The notes under the pieces: model-generated
Told to the model about the DNA's origin: nothing
The model's input: the letters and a program-made list of their open reading frames with translations, nothing else
The model's database searches: none
Shown here: piece by piece, positions 42,317 through 53,554 of the stretch
How positions within the stretch are numbered: position 1 is the first letter of the stretch
Layout of the letters: the number at the start of each line of letters is the position of its first letter
NCBI GenBank assembly: GCA_023053545.1
Contig: JAKZAN010000004.1
Location: forward strand, 2,170,001-2,234,000
Direction: 5' to 3'
From: Lepidurus packardi
Taxonomy: Eukaryota > Arthropoda > Branchiopoda > Notostraca > Triopsidae
DNA length: 64,000 bases
Position numbers and translations under genes: made by a program

Positions 42317-45115
42317 ATGGGTAACAGACAATTGGCTACACGTTCTAAGAAGAAACGAAAAACTCCAAAGAGGACCCCTATTCCCGTGGAAAGCGTTCCT
42401 ACTATTACAGAGCACGATACAAGTGATCGTCAGGTGAGTCACGCATGCGATTCTAGTACAAGCGACAATCGAGGGAGTAATTCTGCATTCTATATACAGA
42501 CTGACGTCATTTCTGTAAGCAGTGACGATATGGATGGCAACTACGGCTCTTTCCACCATTCTTTGTGGTTTGAAGGAAACAGAAACGACCAGGCCGAGAC
42601 TGCGTCCGTACAGTTGAGTACAGAAAAATTCAATGTGAGGCCGCCTAAGGTGGCTGATGCTTTACAAGGCCGTAGAATAGTTGAATTAGGATATGTAATT
42701 CATCGTTCTGCACAAGTAGCCCTCAGGCACAATGCCTTATGCTCTTTTGCCTTAGATTTTGAAGGCGAACAGAGTCATGGATTTTTCACGTCCGTAATTC
42801 TTTACTGCCCACACTGCGATTTTAGGTGCTTTGTAGACTCTGCACGGGACCACCGAAAGGGATTCTTGAAAAGAAAGCGGAAAAAAACATGTGATGATGA
42901 AAACGATGAAGGGCCCGTGCCGAAAAAGAGTAAACTATCAATTAACACTCTAATGACATGGTCGATGATGTCTACCGGTTCTGGGCATCATCAATTAGAA
43001 GAAATTTGCGCAATTACAAGTATCCCTTGTATGACCAAACATTTTTATCTTGGACAAGAGGAGCTTGTCGGCGACATGTGGGAAACAGAAGCAAAGTTTG
43101 AAATGAAAAAGGCAATGGACGAAGAAATACAAGCTGCTACAGAGGAGGGAAACATTGACGACGAAGGGTTCCCACTAATCACCGTTATCGGTGATGGTGG
43201 ATGGTCCCAACGAAGTCACGGCAAGCGCTATAATGCGAAGTCTGGTGTAGGCGTGCTTATTGGCGCTCATACCAATAAACCACTGTATGTTGGAACGAGG
43301 AATAAGTTCTGTTCCATTTGCAATGTTGCTCAACGGGCCAAAAACAAACCGAGATCCCACAAATGCTATAAGAACTGGGACGGGCCCTCAACTGCCATGG
43401 AAGCAGATATCCTCTGTTTAGGAATTCGCGAACTCGAGAGGGAATACAAAGTTCGAATTTCCCATTTTATAGGAGATGGCGATTCCTCTACTTTTAACAC
43501 AATTTTAGCAAGTACACCTAGGACTCAGAAACTTCCAAAAAAAATCGAATGCGCGAATCACATAGTGAAAAACTATGCTAATAAGCTCTTTGCCCTAAAA
43601 ATTCAAAATGCAATGTACAGAAAGGTGCTTTTGAGCTCACTGATAGGTAAGCTAACATGTGCTTGCCGCGGGGCTATTAAAGCTAACGCCCGAAAAAAGG
43701 GCACTTCAGAAGAACTGTCCCGTGCTCTTGACAATGGGCCGAAGCATTATTTGATAGATGATCACACGTCGTGTGAGAAACAGTCACCTGGAAAAAAAGG
43801 ATGTAAATTTGCCGGCAAAAAAAGTAAAGTAAAAAAGAACGAAAAGCTTTATCGTGACGTTTGTAAAGCACTTGAGTATGTGAAGAAGAAGAGCCACAGT
43901 TTGCTAGTGGAGGTAACAACCAACGCAGCAGAACGATATATGTCATTTGTTGCAAAAATGGTAGGAGGCAAACAAATTTTACGATCGCAGAGAGGATCGT
44001 ATACGCACCGATGTTTTGGTGCGGCTTTGGCTAACATTTACGGAAGGAGCTTTCACGTTCATGTGCTAAGGAAGTATAACATTACTTCCGATGAACTGGA
44101 CAAGTACGAGGCACGACACATAGCCACTACGAGTTCACGAAAAGCACGTTATGTAAAGTACAGCGAAGAAAAAGCTAGCAATGAGCAGTCAGAAGCTTTT
44201 GCCAATGTCGTGGATGACTTTAGTGGTTTAGACAGCCACTACGGCCATCCTGATCTTGACGAAGACTCCCTAAATAGGGAAGTTGAACGTATTCGAAAGC
44301 AATTGCAACTTAGTAAAGAAGAAATTCTCACTCTTGAAGAAAAGACGCGGGGGCAGGGAGATTGCGATGATTGGAAAGAGGGTAGAAAAAATCGAATAAC
44401 CGCCTCCATCTTTGGAACGGTTTGCAAGATTCGGGAATCGACCCCTAGGAAAAACGTTCTGAAAAACATTGTTTTGCCAAGTAGCTGGTCAAACGAAGCT
44501 ACCGAGTATGGGAAACTTAACGAACCCAGGGCTAGGAAGGCTTATGAAACGAAGAAAAAAATTAATGTCCGTCCGTCTGGATTATGGGTTCATTGCGAGT
44601 TTGGATATTTAGGAGCTTCACCGGACGGAATTGTAGGTGAAGAAGGTTTAATCGAAATTAAATGCCCACAGATTTTGGAGAAAGAGGATAGTATTTATGA
44701 TTTCATTTCGGTAAAGAAACCAAGCTCAATAGGATTATTGGCTACTGCAGAACGGAAACTTACACTGAATAAAAAACACAATCATTATTATCAGATTCAA
44801 GGGCAACTCGAAGTAACTGATAGAGCGTGGTGCGACTACATCGTTTGGTGCCCAAAGGAAATGCACATTGAGAGAATAGAACGCGACAAGAATTTTTGGA
44901 ACACGGAAATGTTTCCTAAATTAAATCGTTTTTTTGAAACCAGCCTCCTTCCTGAACTTGCAGACTCTCGATTGGCTAGAAAGGAAGCTCCACGTGAACC
45001 GCAGTTTGTTGTGGATGCTATTGCGGCAAAGAACAGAAATTGCAAAACGAAAGGCAAAAAAAAGAAAGTAAATTATCTCCAAGCGTTACATGAATCAGAA
45101 AATGATTTTGAATGA
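42317..45115 (+). CDS. Mutator-like (PF20700-type) transposase fused to a YqaJ nuclease, copy 2
   Basis: 932 codons from the ATG at 42317. I chose this over an upstream ATG at 42191 because MGNRQLATRSKKKRK aligns with the basic start of copy 1 and the total length then matches (932 against 930). Transposase core: IGDGGWSQRSHG (Asp293), FIGDGDSSTFN (Asp387), TNAAERYMS (Glu539). Nuclease: RKNRITASIFG and SPDGIVGEEGLIEIKCP with Asp770, Glu780 and Lys782. The two copies are clearly divergent in sequence, yet spacing and all proposed catalytic residues are kept, which argues for selection on both domains together. A Cys-pair segment (LYCPHCDFRCF) occupies the same place as in copy 1. Confidence 0.85.
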   Translation: MGNRQLATRSKKKRKTPKRTPIPVESVPTITEHDTSDRQVSHACDSSTSDNRGSNSAFYIQTDVISVSSDDMDGNYGSFHHSLWFEGNRNDQAETASVQLSTEKFNVRPPKVADALQGRRIVELGYVIHRSAQVALRHNALCSFALDFEGEQSHGFFTSVILYCPHCDFRCFVDSARDHRKGFLKRKRKKTCDDENDEGPVPKKSKLSINTLMTWSMMSTGSGHHQLEEICAITSIPCMTKHFYLGQEELVGDMWETEAKFEMKKAMDEEIQAATEEGNIDDEGFPLITVIGDGGWSQRSHGKRYNAKSGVGVLIGAHTNKPLYVGTRNKFCSICNVAQRAKNKPRSHKCYKNWDGPSTAMEADILCLGIRELEREYKVRISHFIGDGDSSTFNTILASTPRTQKLPKKIECANHIVKNYANKLFALKIQNAMYRKVLLSSLIGKLTCACRGAIKANARKKGTSEELSRALDNGPKHYLIDDHTSCEKQSPGKKGCKFAGKKSKVKKNEKLYRDVCKALEYVKKKSHSLLVEVTTNAAERYMSFVAKMVGGKQILRSQRGSYTHRCFGAALANIYGRSFHVHVLRKYNITSDELDKYEARHIATTSSRKARYVKYSEEKASNEQSEAFANVVDDFSGLDSHYGHPDLDEDSLNREVERIRKQLQLSKEEILTLEEKTRGQGDCDDWKEGRKNRITASIFGTVCKIRESTPRKNVLKNIVLPSSWSNEATEYGKLNEPRARKAYETKKKINVRPSGLWVHCEFGYLGASPDGIVGEEGLIEIKCPQILEKEDSIYDFISVKKPSSIGLLATAERKLTLNKKHNHYYQIQGQLEVTDRAWCDYIVWCPKEMHIERIERDKNFWNTEMFPKLNRFFETSLLPELADSRLARKEAPREPQFVVDAIAAKNRNCKTKGKKKKVNYLQALHESENDFE

Positions 45116-47287
45116 ACAAATGAAAGGTTTCTCCTTTTTTTTATTAGAATCTTGTTTCAAAACGTATCAAGAAATATTATTATGCAAATGTAAAACATTT
45201 ACAATTAATTGTCTATCATGGTCGTAAACCATAATACCGTTACACAGAAGACGTAATTTTGTATCTCAATACCTCTCATAGCGAATTACATAACTGACGA
45301 GAGTATCCTCTCCTCAGTTATATAACTCGCGATTTATAAACATAACTGTACTGTAACTGGCTTTTATGATCATTTCTACATATTGCACTACATGGATTAT
45401 TACGTATGAGCCTTATTGATATATGTACCTTCCTCTTCCTCATTTTGTAATATTTTCTCCCTTATATGTGTTTCTCCTTCCCCATGACTATTGTTTTCCT
45501 CATTCTGGTCGCGTATTCCGTAAATAAAGGTTACGATTTGGTGTGCTTGACAATTATCATATTTGATGTTTAAAATGGGTGGTGGTAATGGACTATATCC
45601 ATACATAACTTCGTGCTAAACTTGATAAACTGAAGCTACGACTACTTTTCTCACATGTAAGCCTACCCCAAAGCCAGCTTATCCACTAAAGTCACTGTAA
45701 GGTGATCTTCAATGCAGCGTACGCGTAACTGCCGAAGTGTGCTACAGTGAAGCCCATTCATCACTAATGCTTGCTGTAAGTCCCATACAAAGTTGAACTT
45801 TTTTAAAAATGTCTACCGTTCTTCTACACTAAGATCGTGTTTCACACCGTTTTCATCATGTAAGGTCAACGCGACCGAACAGGTGAAATGAAGTCGCGAT
45901 TATGTTTCTTCAATGGAAGCCTACTACTGCCGTCATCTATAACCACAGTACCGCAATACACTGCCCGAAGAGTACTAAACTGAAGTACAGTAATATACAC
46001 TTATATGCAAGTAAACTTGATATACAAGTATTAAAATCTCTTTTGAGCATGTTTTATCTCTTCTTCCAGCGTTTTCCGTCCAAAACTTCAATTGCAACTT
46101 GATCCTTATTCCCAAATTTATGGACTATTCGTAAGCCACAAATAGCCAACTTTGTAAAATTAATCAACATGAACTAGTCATTTGAATATTATGTTATTTT
46201 TCGAAAGCTATTCAAGTTTTACATGTTTATACTTTCTTTACACGACTACTCCTCTTCATTTCTACATTGGTATCCATTACACAGTTGACCGTGATAAAGA
46301 TTATATAATTACATGGCGTGCTATAACGGATTTTCATCTTTCCCCTATCCTTTTTCCTTGTTTTGATTTACACAATTACATTTCGTCCCTAATTTGTTAT
46401 GTTTGTCAGGCTCATCATGTTTTCTCTGTTTTTTCTACATCTTTTCAAAATGAACAATGCATTCTTCACGCAAAATAAGAGAAAATAAGTAATATACGTT
46501 TTATTCGTGACATAGAGTATATTTTCTTATGCATCATTACGTTATATGCACATCCGACGGAAAGATTATGTGGTAAATAGCCCACATGATCTATAAACAA
46601 GAAAAATTAGCCTACACATAAAATTGTAATGAAAAAAAAATACTCCTCATAAAAAATTATAACTCTACAGGTTCCTATAAGAGGAACGTACTATAGCTTT
46701 CATTTTGAAAGACATACGGTAAAAGAAGAAAGTATTTATACAGTAGAATTTTACCTGTTATGAATGTGATACCGCTATAACTATTTTACTATGAAGTAAA
46801 TAAACAGCAAACATATAATAACCGGCGTAAGTTTCATTAGAAAAAATAAAAATTTACAGAAAATTCCCTTTCATTTCTTAAGAATTTTGATAGTCTACAC
46901 AATTATTATGTTTCAAATCACACATATGTTTACTTTACTATCGTTATACCAACAAACAAAGTACACCCAGTAGGCGAGGCATACCTTCTATACTATTTTT
47001 TCATAGCTAGCTGGATGAAGGAAAGGAAAATAATATTTCCTACGATACATATTATATTCTCTATAGGCGTGCCTTTGGCGATACCAGGGCTCACTTTTGT
47101 CAAGGTCTTTCAGCAATTCCCTTACCCGCCGTTTCCCTGCACTGACTTCGACTTTCTCTTATACCCACTGCAAAATGGTGGCAGCACAATTCAGAGGCTA
47201 AATTTTGTTAACTCTTGCAGCTGATTTTGAAAAAACTACTTACCAGATTTTAAAATGACTTGCACTAAAATTCATTTTAAAAAATCT
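45116..47287. other. Long AT-rich non-coding 3' region of Kolobok-like element 2
   Basis: About 2.2 kb, strongly AT-rich. No gene, repeat family or RNA recognised; short open frames look random. Confidence 0.6.
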
Positions 47288-47406
47288 CGCTTCATGTGAC
47301 GAAGCCCGATTTTTGAAAATATTGCCCAGGACAAAGTTACGATATTCATTTCTTAATAGCAAATTTAAAATTAAAAAAAGAAAAAAAAACTCTTCGTCAC
47401 ATGAAG
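47288..47406. repeat. Subterminal inverted repeat
   Basis: CTTCATGTGACGAAG (47288-47302) and CTTCGTCACATGAAG (47392-47406) are perfect 15-bp inverted arms about 110 bp inside the right end of Kolobok-like element 2. A possible transposase binding site (inference). Confidence 0.8.
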
Positions 47407-47638
47407 CAGATAAGTTTTCGTTACATTACTGTCAAGAATTTTTTACAAAATAGTTCATACTTATCGCACAATCGCCTGCAAAAATTAACATGTAATTCGC
47501 CCATAAGAGGATAAGCTGAACCGGGGCCTTAAAGCCCACTTACTTAGACCTTTATAATACAACGTTCAAAACCCACCATTTCCAACGAACTACGCTCATC
47601 TTGCAGAATAAAACCGTTTGCAAGTTTAAAGCGTGACA

Positions 47639-48139
47639 TTTGGTGCATCGACCGGGAATGGTGGTCTGTTTGTTATCTTCGTAAGTGACTTTAGTGTTAC
47701 GTGGTACTCATCAATGAATTGATGAGCGACAATTACAGTTCATCTCAGTCGGCAGCTCTACGACGGAGTACAAGACTCCAAGGGCAACCTGCCACCTTCA
47801 CCGCTGGGTTACCATAAACTAGCCGACGTCCACCGCCAGAAGAGGTTAGAAGAGCACCTGTTGATTCTTCGTGGCTCCATACGAGGGAGGGACCACCAGG
47901 TATTTCTCTGTCAATCCCTAAAAATCCTGGTCTTCAACCGCCAGGAGACGAATGGAACGCGACCCCCCACGAAGAAATCAATGAAGCTGACCCCCGTAGT
48001 CCAGGGTTAAATAAAAGAGTTTTTTACAGTCACCTAGAGTCTCTAAGTTCAAGTCTGGAGAGAAAGTACACTCTCCCCGGGATCCCCGACGAGCTTGGTA
48101 GCATCAGTAGAGCCGACGCCGCAATCGGAAGCCCATCAG
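47639..48139 (+). other. LTR element B: primer-binding site and 5' gag region, fossil
   Basis: A primer-binding-site-like TGGTGCATCG at 47640 is followed by Pro/Ser-rich gag-type coding up to the hAT insertion. It belongs to LTR element B. Confidence 0.6.
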
Positions 48140-51100
48140 CAGGGCCGGATCATAATGGAGGCTAAGTAGGCTGCAGCCTAGGGGCCCGTGGTGTGGGGGG
48201 GCCCGTCAAAAAAGTACTCTTTCTCAGCAACACACATTCATTAACACTACAACACATCAATTCTCTCTCCAGCCTATCACGTCTGGCGCGCTTCTCAGGC
48301 CTTCACATACAGACACACCCACAAACAGACATTGTCAAACTTAGCGTCACACCCACAGGAGCCAGGAGGGCATGGATATGCTTGCAATTTGACATAGGCA
48401 ATGAACCAATGAAAATTCACTGTCAGTGTGGGCTATTCACTGTGTATTGTGTACGCTAGATACAGCGTAAACTTGAATAGAACACCACAGCCCAGAGGCA
48501 CTGCTCACGAGTCACCACTGCATTCGGCTTTTCTGCATACTGTTGTATACCTGCAGGTATGTATTGTATATTTGTATGCCATCTGTACTTGACATGCTTC
48601 GAAAGCAATTGTCTTGCATGAAACATATTTCGTGTACACCTGCAGGCTGCAGAATCATGTCTGGTTCATATCATCACAAATCGGGTGCAGAGAAAAGGCG
48701 CGTACAACAAGAGGAAAAGGAGCGTCTCGACAAGGTGTTGGCCAAAATCCCAAAGATAACAACCTTCCTGCCACGAAACGAACCTGCTAAAAGTGTTAAT
48801 GTTACCTTCTGAACCAGCAGATGAAGAAGCAGTTGAAGGAAGCGAAGACAATATCAAAGCAGAAACTCCAGTCTCAAGTGCTATACCAGAAACTGGTGAG
48901 TGTTGTGATTCTCATTCACGTCAATCACATAGTGAAATGGGAGGCATAAAGATGACTGTAACCGATTTGGCACAATGGCCTGAGACTGTTTCCACGGAAA
49001 TGCGATTGTATTGGGTGGAACGAGGTGGCGAAGAATGTCAGCATTCCGATGATGGATTTGAAGTCTCTAAAAGCGTGGATGGGGATCGGCAGGCTCGATA
49101 TTGTTCCAAAAGTTTGTTCACGTTTACGCATCCGCTCACTCATATGCAGATAAATAGATCTTGGCTTTGCTATTCCCCCACGACTGGAAAGGTATTCTGT
49201 TTCCCATGCAAATTATTCTCGGAACAAAATTCCTTCGCGAAGGGTGGATATAATGATTGGAAAAATGCCTCTGCACGCTTGACAAGCCACGAAAGAAGTA
49301 CTACGCATATTGGAGCAATTGGAAAGATTAATTACCTCAGACAAACGGAGGCTCGTGTCTATACAGGCTTGGAGCAACAATATGAAACAGAGTGTGCATA
49401 CTGGCGAGCAATCCTTGAACGCATCGTAGAGGTGATAACATTTCTTTGTGAAAGGGGCTTGGCCTTTAGAGGTGAAGATGAACTTCTAGGTTCTAAAACA
49501 AACGGAAACTTCATTGGGATACTGGAGTTGATTTCCAAATTCGATCCATTTCTAGCTGGTCATATTGAGAAGAGTAAAACGTTGCAAGGCAAAGGTGAAG
49601 GTCGAGGATACGTGTCATATTTGTCCTCCACTGTTTGTAATGAATTCATTGACATAATGGGAAAGCAAGTGTTGGACAAAATTGTAGCTGAAATTAAAAG
49701 TGCAAAGTATTACTCCATTTCTCTCGATTCAACTCCTGATGCAAGCAACGTCGATCGCTGCACAGTTACTTTTCGTTATATTCCTCCGAATGCAACCATT
49801 CCTGTTGAACGCTTTGTGAAATTCATAGGCATGGAAAATCATACTGCCAAAGAATTAACTAACAACCTGCTTAATTTTTTGTGTGAGATGGACATTGAGA
49901 TTGCCAACTGTCGAGGACAATGCTATGACAATGCCTCTAATATGGCAGGTAAATATCACGGCGTACAAGCATTGATACGTGAAAAGAATCCACAGGCTCA
50001 TCACATACCATGTTTTGGCCATTCCCTGAATCTCGTTGGAACCGAAGCAGTCAGAAATATTCCCGCAGCGACAGCATTTTTCGATTTTCTGCAGAACCTC
50101 TATAACTTCTTCAGCGCATCCACTAGAAGGTGGTCTGTCATGAGAGAATTTCTTGAGAACAATCCAGTCGTCAAAAGTCTCAGCAAAACACGTTGGTCTG
50201 CTCAGGCAGAAGCAACAAAAGCAATCACGCGTAGCTACAGTGAAGTAAGACAAACGTTGGACGCCATTCAGAAGTCTGATCAAGAAAAACCCGAAACGAA
50301 GCGTGAAGCCGCCGGACTGTTGACGAAAATGAAGCAGCTTGAATATGGGATTTTGACAGACCTGTGGGGGACCGCTTTGGAGCGTATCAATGAGACAAGC
50401 ATATCTCTGCAAAGCGAAAGTATGCATTTGAATAAAGCTGTACAGTTGTTGGCATCTTTGAAGTCATACATCGAAACGCTCAGAAACCAATTCGAAGACA
50501 TGGAGAAGAATGGGAAACAGAAGTCTGGCAATCTACACTACACGGAAGAGACGTCAAGGAAGCGATCGCGCAGTGCAAGGATGAAGGCATATGAGGGTCC
50601 AGCTGAAGAGACAAGTCTTTCAGCACGGGACAATTTCAGGACGAAAGTTTTTCTTCCCATTTGTGGATCAGCTAGCCGCAGCTTTGGAACGGCGCCTGGG
50701 AGCATACACAACAGTTTGCAGTCTCTTCGGCTTTCTCCATTGTCTCCACACGCTCTCTCCGAAAGACATCGGCGACAACATTTGTCCGAGCTTATCCAGG
50801 TAGGATTAATTCTATAGTATAGTTCTGTCATTATTGTACTATTGTACATTATTCCAGTTTTTTAGAACTTAATATGTTTGTATTTTACAGGAGATTTGGA
50901 AGAATCCCTTCCTGAGGAATTCGTTCATTTTACCGAATTTGTGAAGACATCCCCAACGACTGACAACGGACAATCTCAACAAAGCTACGAAATAATACTC
51001 TATCAGATTTCATCTCAGCCTGGCGTCCGCGAGACATTTCCAAACGTCAACACTGTATTGCGAATTTACCTTTCAATGTTCGTCACTAATTGCCAAGGCG

Positions 51101-51441
51101 AACGCTCCTTCTCTACACTGAACCGTGTAAAAAGTGTTATTCGCACCACTATGACTGATTGTAGGCTTAATTCTCTCAGTTTATTGTGCATTGAGAGTGA
51201 GGTCATGCGCTCTCTGGACTTTAAAGAGATTATTGCTGACTTTGCAAGAAAAAAAGCACGAAAAGTATCCGTTTAACTCGCACACTAACTCTTGTCGGAT
51301 ATCAATACATTCTGCATTTCCGCTCTATTTCTCAAATACTCTGTCTGCATTTTTAATTTAAGGAAGTCAAAAAAGTGGGGGGGGCCCGCGGATACGTCAG
51401 CCTAGGGGCCCGTAAAGGCTTAATCCGGCCCTGCCCATCAG
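48132..51441 (+). mobile_element. hAT transposon, ZMYM1-like, both ends present
   Basis: The element is 48140-51433. It starts CAGGGCCGGATCATAATGG and ends TTAATCCGGCCCTG, inverted copies with GGGGCCCGT motifs just inside each. The 8-bp target duplication CCCATCAG lies at 48132-48139 and 51434-51441. It is inserted in the gag region of LTR element B. Confidence 0.95.
48657..51276 (+). pseudogene. hAT transposase, ZMYM1-like (TTF-type finger), with breaks
   Basis: The ATG at 48657 starts a basic head (MSGSYHHKSGAEKRRVQQE, then LAKIPKITTFLPRN). The frame shifts near 48812. From 48793 follow a TTF/ZMYM-type finger region (SWLCYSPTTGKVFCFPCKLF), then the RNase H-fold core (YYSISLDSTPDASNVD, GQCYDNASNMAGKYHG, HHIPCFGHSLNLVG, SKTRWSAQAEAT). 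A second frame change is near 50650. The dimerisation region (LRIYLSMFVTNCQGERSFST) is in the frame from 50878. A GT...AG stretch between about 50800 and 50890 resembles an intron, but its phases do not fit the flanking frames, so I do not confirm it. This copy is not intact. Confidence 0.8.
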
Positions 51442-52939
51442 TTGACATTTATGCTGCTGAGATCCCGTTGCAAGATCCGCAAATCGAGTTTGACGCACCC
51501 ACCATCGCAAATCCTATTTTACCTCCCACAAACAAGATGCGAAAGGCGATGAATACGCCGCGGTTCGCAGGAACACACGACGAAGATCCCTTACGCTTTT
51601 TGACTAAGTATGAGCAAATTGCCGTCTTTAATGGATGGAACGATAGAGATACGCTCGAATACTTCAGTACAAGCCTCGATGGTCTAGCAGACACATGGTA
51701 CAATAACAAATACCCCGTTGGTGGATTACCACCACCTTTCTGGGAGCTGTTAAAAGACGAAATTCGCAAATCCTTCGTTCCGCAAGGTCGGATTTTCCGT
51801 AACACCGCCCGCTTGCAAATGCGCGTTCAACGTCCCGAAGAAACTGTAAATGAGTACTACATGGACGTCATTAACATGTGTCGAGAGATTCACCCTACCA
51901 TGTCTGACTACGACAAGCTAAATCACTTGTTCAGGGGTTTACGACCAGCCTTAGTGGAACCCCATCTCGTTCTAATGTACAAACATGTGAGAAGTTTTTG
52001 GAGGGAGCGAATTCAGTCAAGAAAGAAGCAGGGTGTCTCAATCATGGTGGACAAACGTCATGCGACATGAAGAGGCTATCGTAATGCATGCCGCCATAGC
52101 TGGAGTGAATATGTGGAGACAAGGACCACCCATCCCCATGGTACCAATTGAACCTCCCAGCCCAAGGAACAACTCAACGTCTGAATTTGGCGCCATCGCA
52201 GAAGCCCTAAGCAAGTTGGCCGGAGAGTTCCAGCAATTTGTTGAAAATTTTACGAAATTTCCAGGTAAAGGTGGCCGTTCTTATCCCCTCAACCGTTCCT
52301 TTCCTTCTCGCACGCATGATGGAAGGCCCCCGCGTGTTTTCGTTGTAGAAAACCGGGCCATATTGCACGTTTTTGCAACAATCCCGAGTTTAAAGAAAGC
52401 AATCAAGACCAGAACCGGCAAAGTCAAAATAGGGATGTGCGTGAACCCACTAGCGAGGAGAGGGGTGCCAACCAGTCATTCGGTAGGCCGAACGAGAACC
52501 AAGCAACGAGTAGCCAAGGTGCGTCTGGCACGGGAAACTAGTGGGGGCACCTCAAAGGGGTGGGGTAGCTCGAGCGGTTAAAATTCCCCTGCTGTGTGTA
52601 ATGTGTCCTAGGTTAATCAGAAAAACAGTAGTTTGTAATGGAGTTAGGGCACAGGCGATTATTGATACCGGTGCAGCAGTAACGGTAGTGTCAGAAGATT
52701 GGGTGAACCAACAGGGGGCGCAGTTAGTAGAATGGAGTGGTCCTGACATCGTGGTATCTAATGGGGCCTTTGCGCAGGTGAAACGTGGCGTGTTCTTGCT
52801 TGCAGGAAAGGAAGTTAAAACGAAAGCCGTAGTCTTCAACAACGGCTTGGCAGAGATCATCGTCGGCAATGATTTGCTGAGGCAGTTAGGAGACGTAACC
52901 CTGCGATATATCAGGTCGGCCACTTGTTTTAAACGATGA
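51442..52939 (+). pseudogene. LTR element B: gag continuation and protease, fossil
   Basis: Capsid-like gag features (FAGTHDEDPLRFLTKYEQ, FVPQGRIFRNTARLQMRV) are followed by a retroviral-type aspartic protease with QAIIDTGAAVTVVSEDW and IIVGNDLLRQLGD. They belong to LTR element B. The copy is broken and is cut off on the right by LTR element C at 52994. Confidence 0.75.
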
Positions 52940-52993
52940 GGGAAAAATAAACATAATTGCGGCAAGCGTGTCCAACCCAGCACTCGATATGTC

Positions 52994-53408
52994 TGTAAGA
53001 ATGTGCTTTTATTCTCCCGCTTATTTTTGAGTACCCCACCTATATTCTCCCGTAAACACTAGATGTCGCCCTCCACATGCATGAAGCCATGCATGTGTCT
53101 GATTAGTCCGCTATTGCCCAATACTGTGAATCCCCTTATTATGTACGAACCGCCCACACCAATGAAGTAATAGCTCAGCTTACTAGTTAATTGTTTTCCT
53201 GGTGGCTTTCATTTTATCAATCAGGGCAGTCAGAATTTTCCTTTAGTAGGGGTCGGTATTCGCCTTTGGAGGGTATGTACAAAATACATCCGTGAACCAG
53301 AGTCTAAGTCCTTTTTCGGACTCTAACTTTACTCCGAGAGTCCTGATAACCACAGCCTCTCCTTCCGCCACAAAGAACCTACTATAATTTGTAAGACACT
53401 TTCTTACA
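52994..53408 (+). repeat. LTR element C, 5' LTR
   Basis: 415 bp. It begins TGTAAGAA and ends TTCTTACA, a perfect 8-bp terminal inverted pair. Confidence 0.9.
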
Positions 53409-53410
53409 AC

Positions 53411-53428
53411 TGGCGCAGTCGGTAGGAT
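53411..53428 (+). other. Primer-binding site of LTR element C
   Basis: TGGCGCAGTCGGTAGGAT lies two bases after the LTR, the usual position and composition for a Gypsy-type tRNA primer site. Confidence 0.75.
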
Positions 53429-53554
53429 TGGCTTTTAGGCTCGTGATTATTCCCTGTTATTCTATTTAACCTTTCGAATATTAAAACATTTAAGTGAAGC
53501 AGTGATATTGTGGTTTCAGACGTCGAGTTCTTTTAAGGTCATTCTTGTGTATCA

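Larger units (their letters stand above)
41165..47532 (+). mobile_element. Kolobok-like TTAA transposon 2
   Basis: TTAA target duplications (41165-41168 and 47529-47532) flank 12-bp perfect inverted ends, GGCCCCGGTTCA (41169-41180) and TGAACCGGGGCC (47517-47528). The element is 6,360 bp with one intact gene (42317-45115) coding for a transposase-YqaJ nuclease fusion. The start GGCC(C/A)CGGT is shared with element 1. It inserted into the LTR of element B. Confidence 0.9.
37302..52993 (+). mobile_element. LTR element B (Gypsy-like), with nested insertions, fossil
   Basis: The 5' LTR runs from TGTCACG at 37302 to CGTGACA at 47638 and is about 478 bp once two nested transposons are set aside. 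TATAAAAG is at 37549. A primer-binding-site-like TGGTGCATCG follows at 47640. Gag-type coding lies at 47720-48131 and 51442 onward, and a protease (AIIDTGAAVTVVSE) near 52650. PIF/Harbinger copy B and Kolobok-like element 2 sit in the LTR, a hAT in the gag region, and LTR element C cuts the right side. Broken, with several breaks; RT, integrase and the 3' LTR are not in the window. Confidence 0.8.

Noticed and set aside
50801-50890. GTAGG...TTTACAG intron in the ZMYM1-like hAT gene
   Set aside because: The splice ends look fair but the frames on the two sides do not match in phase; left unconfirmed.
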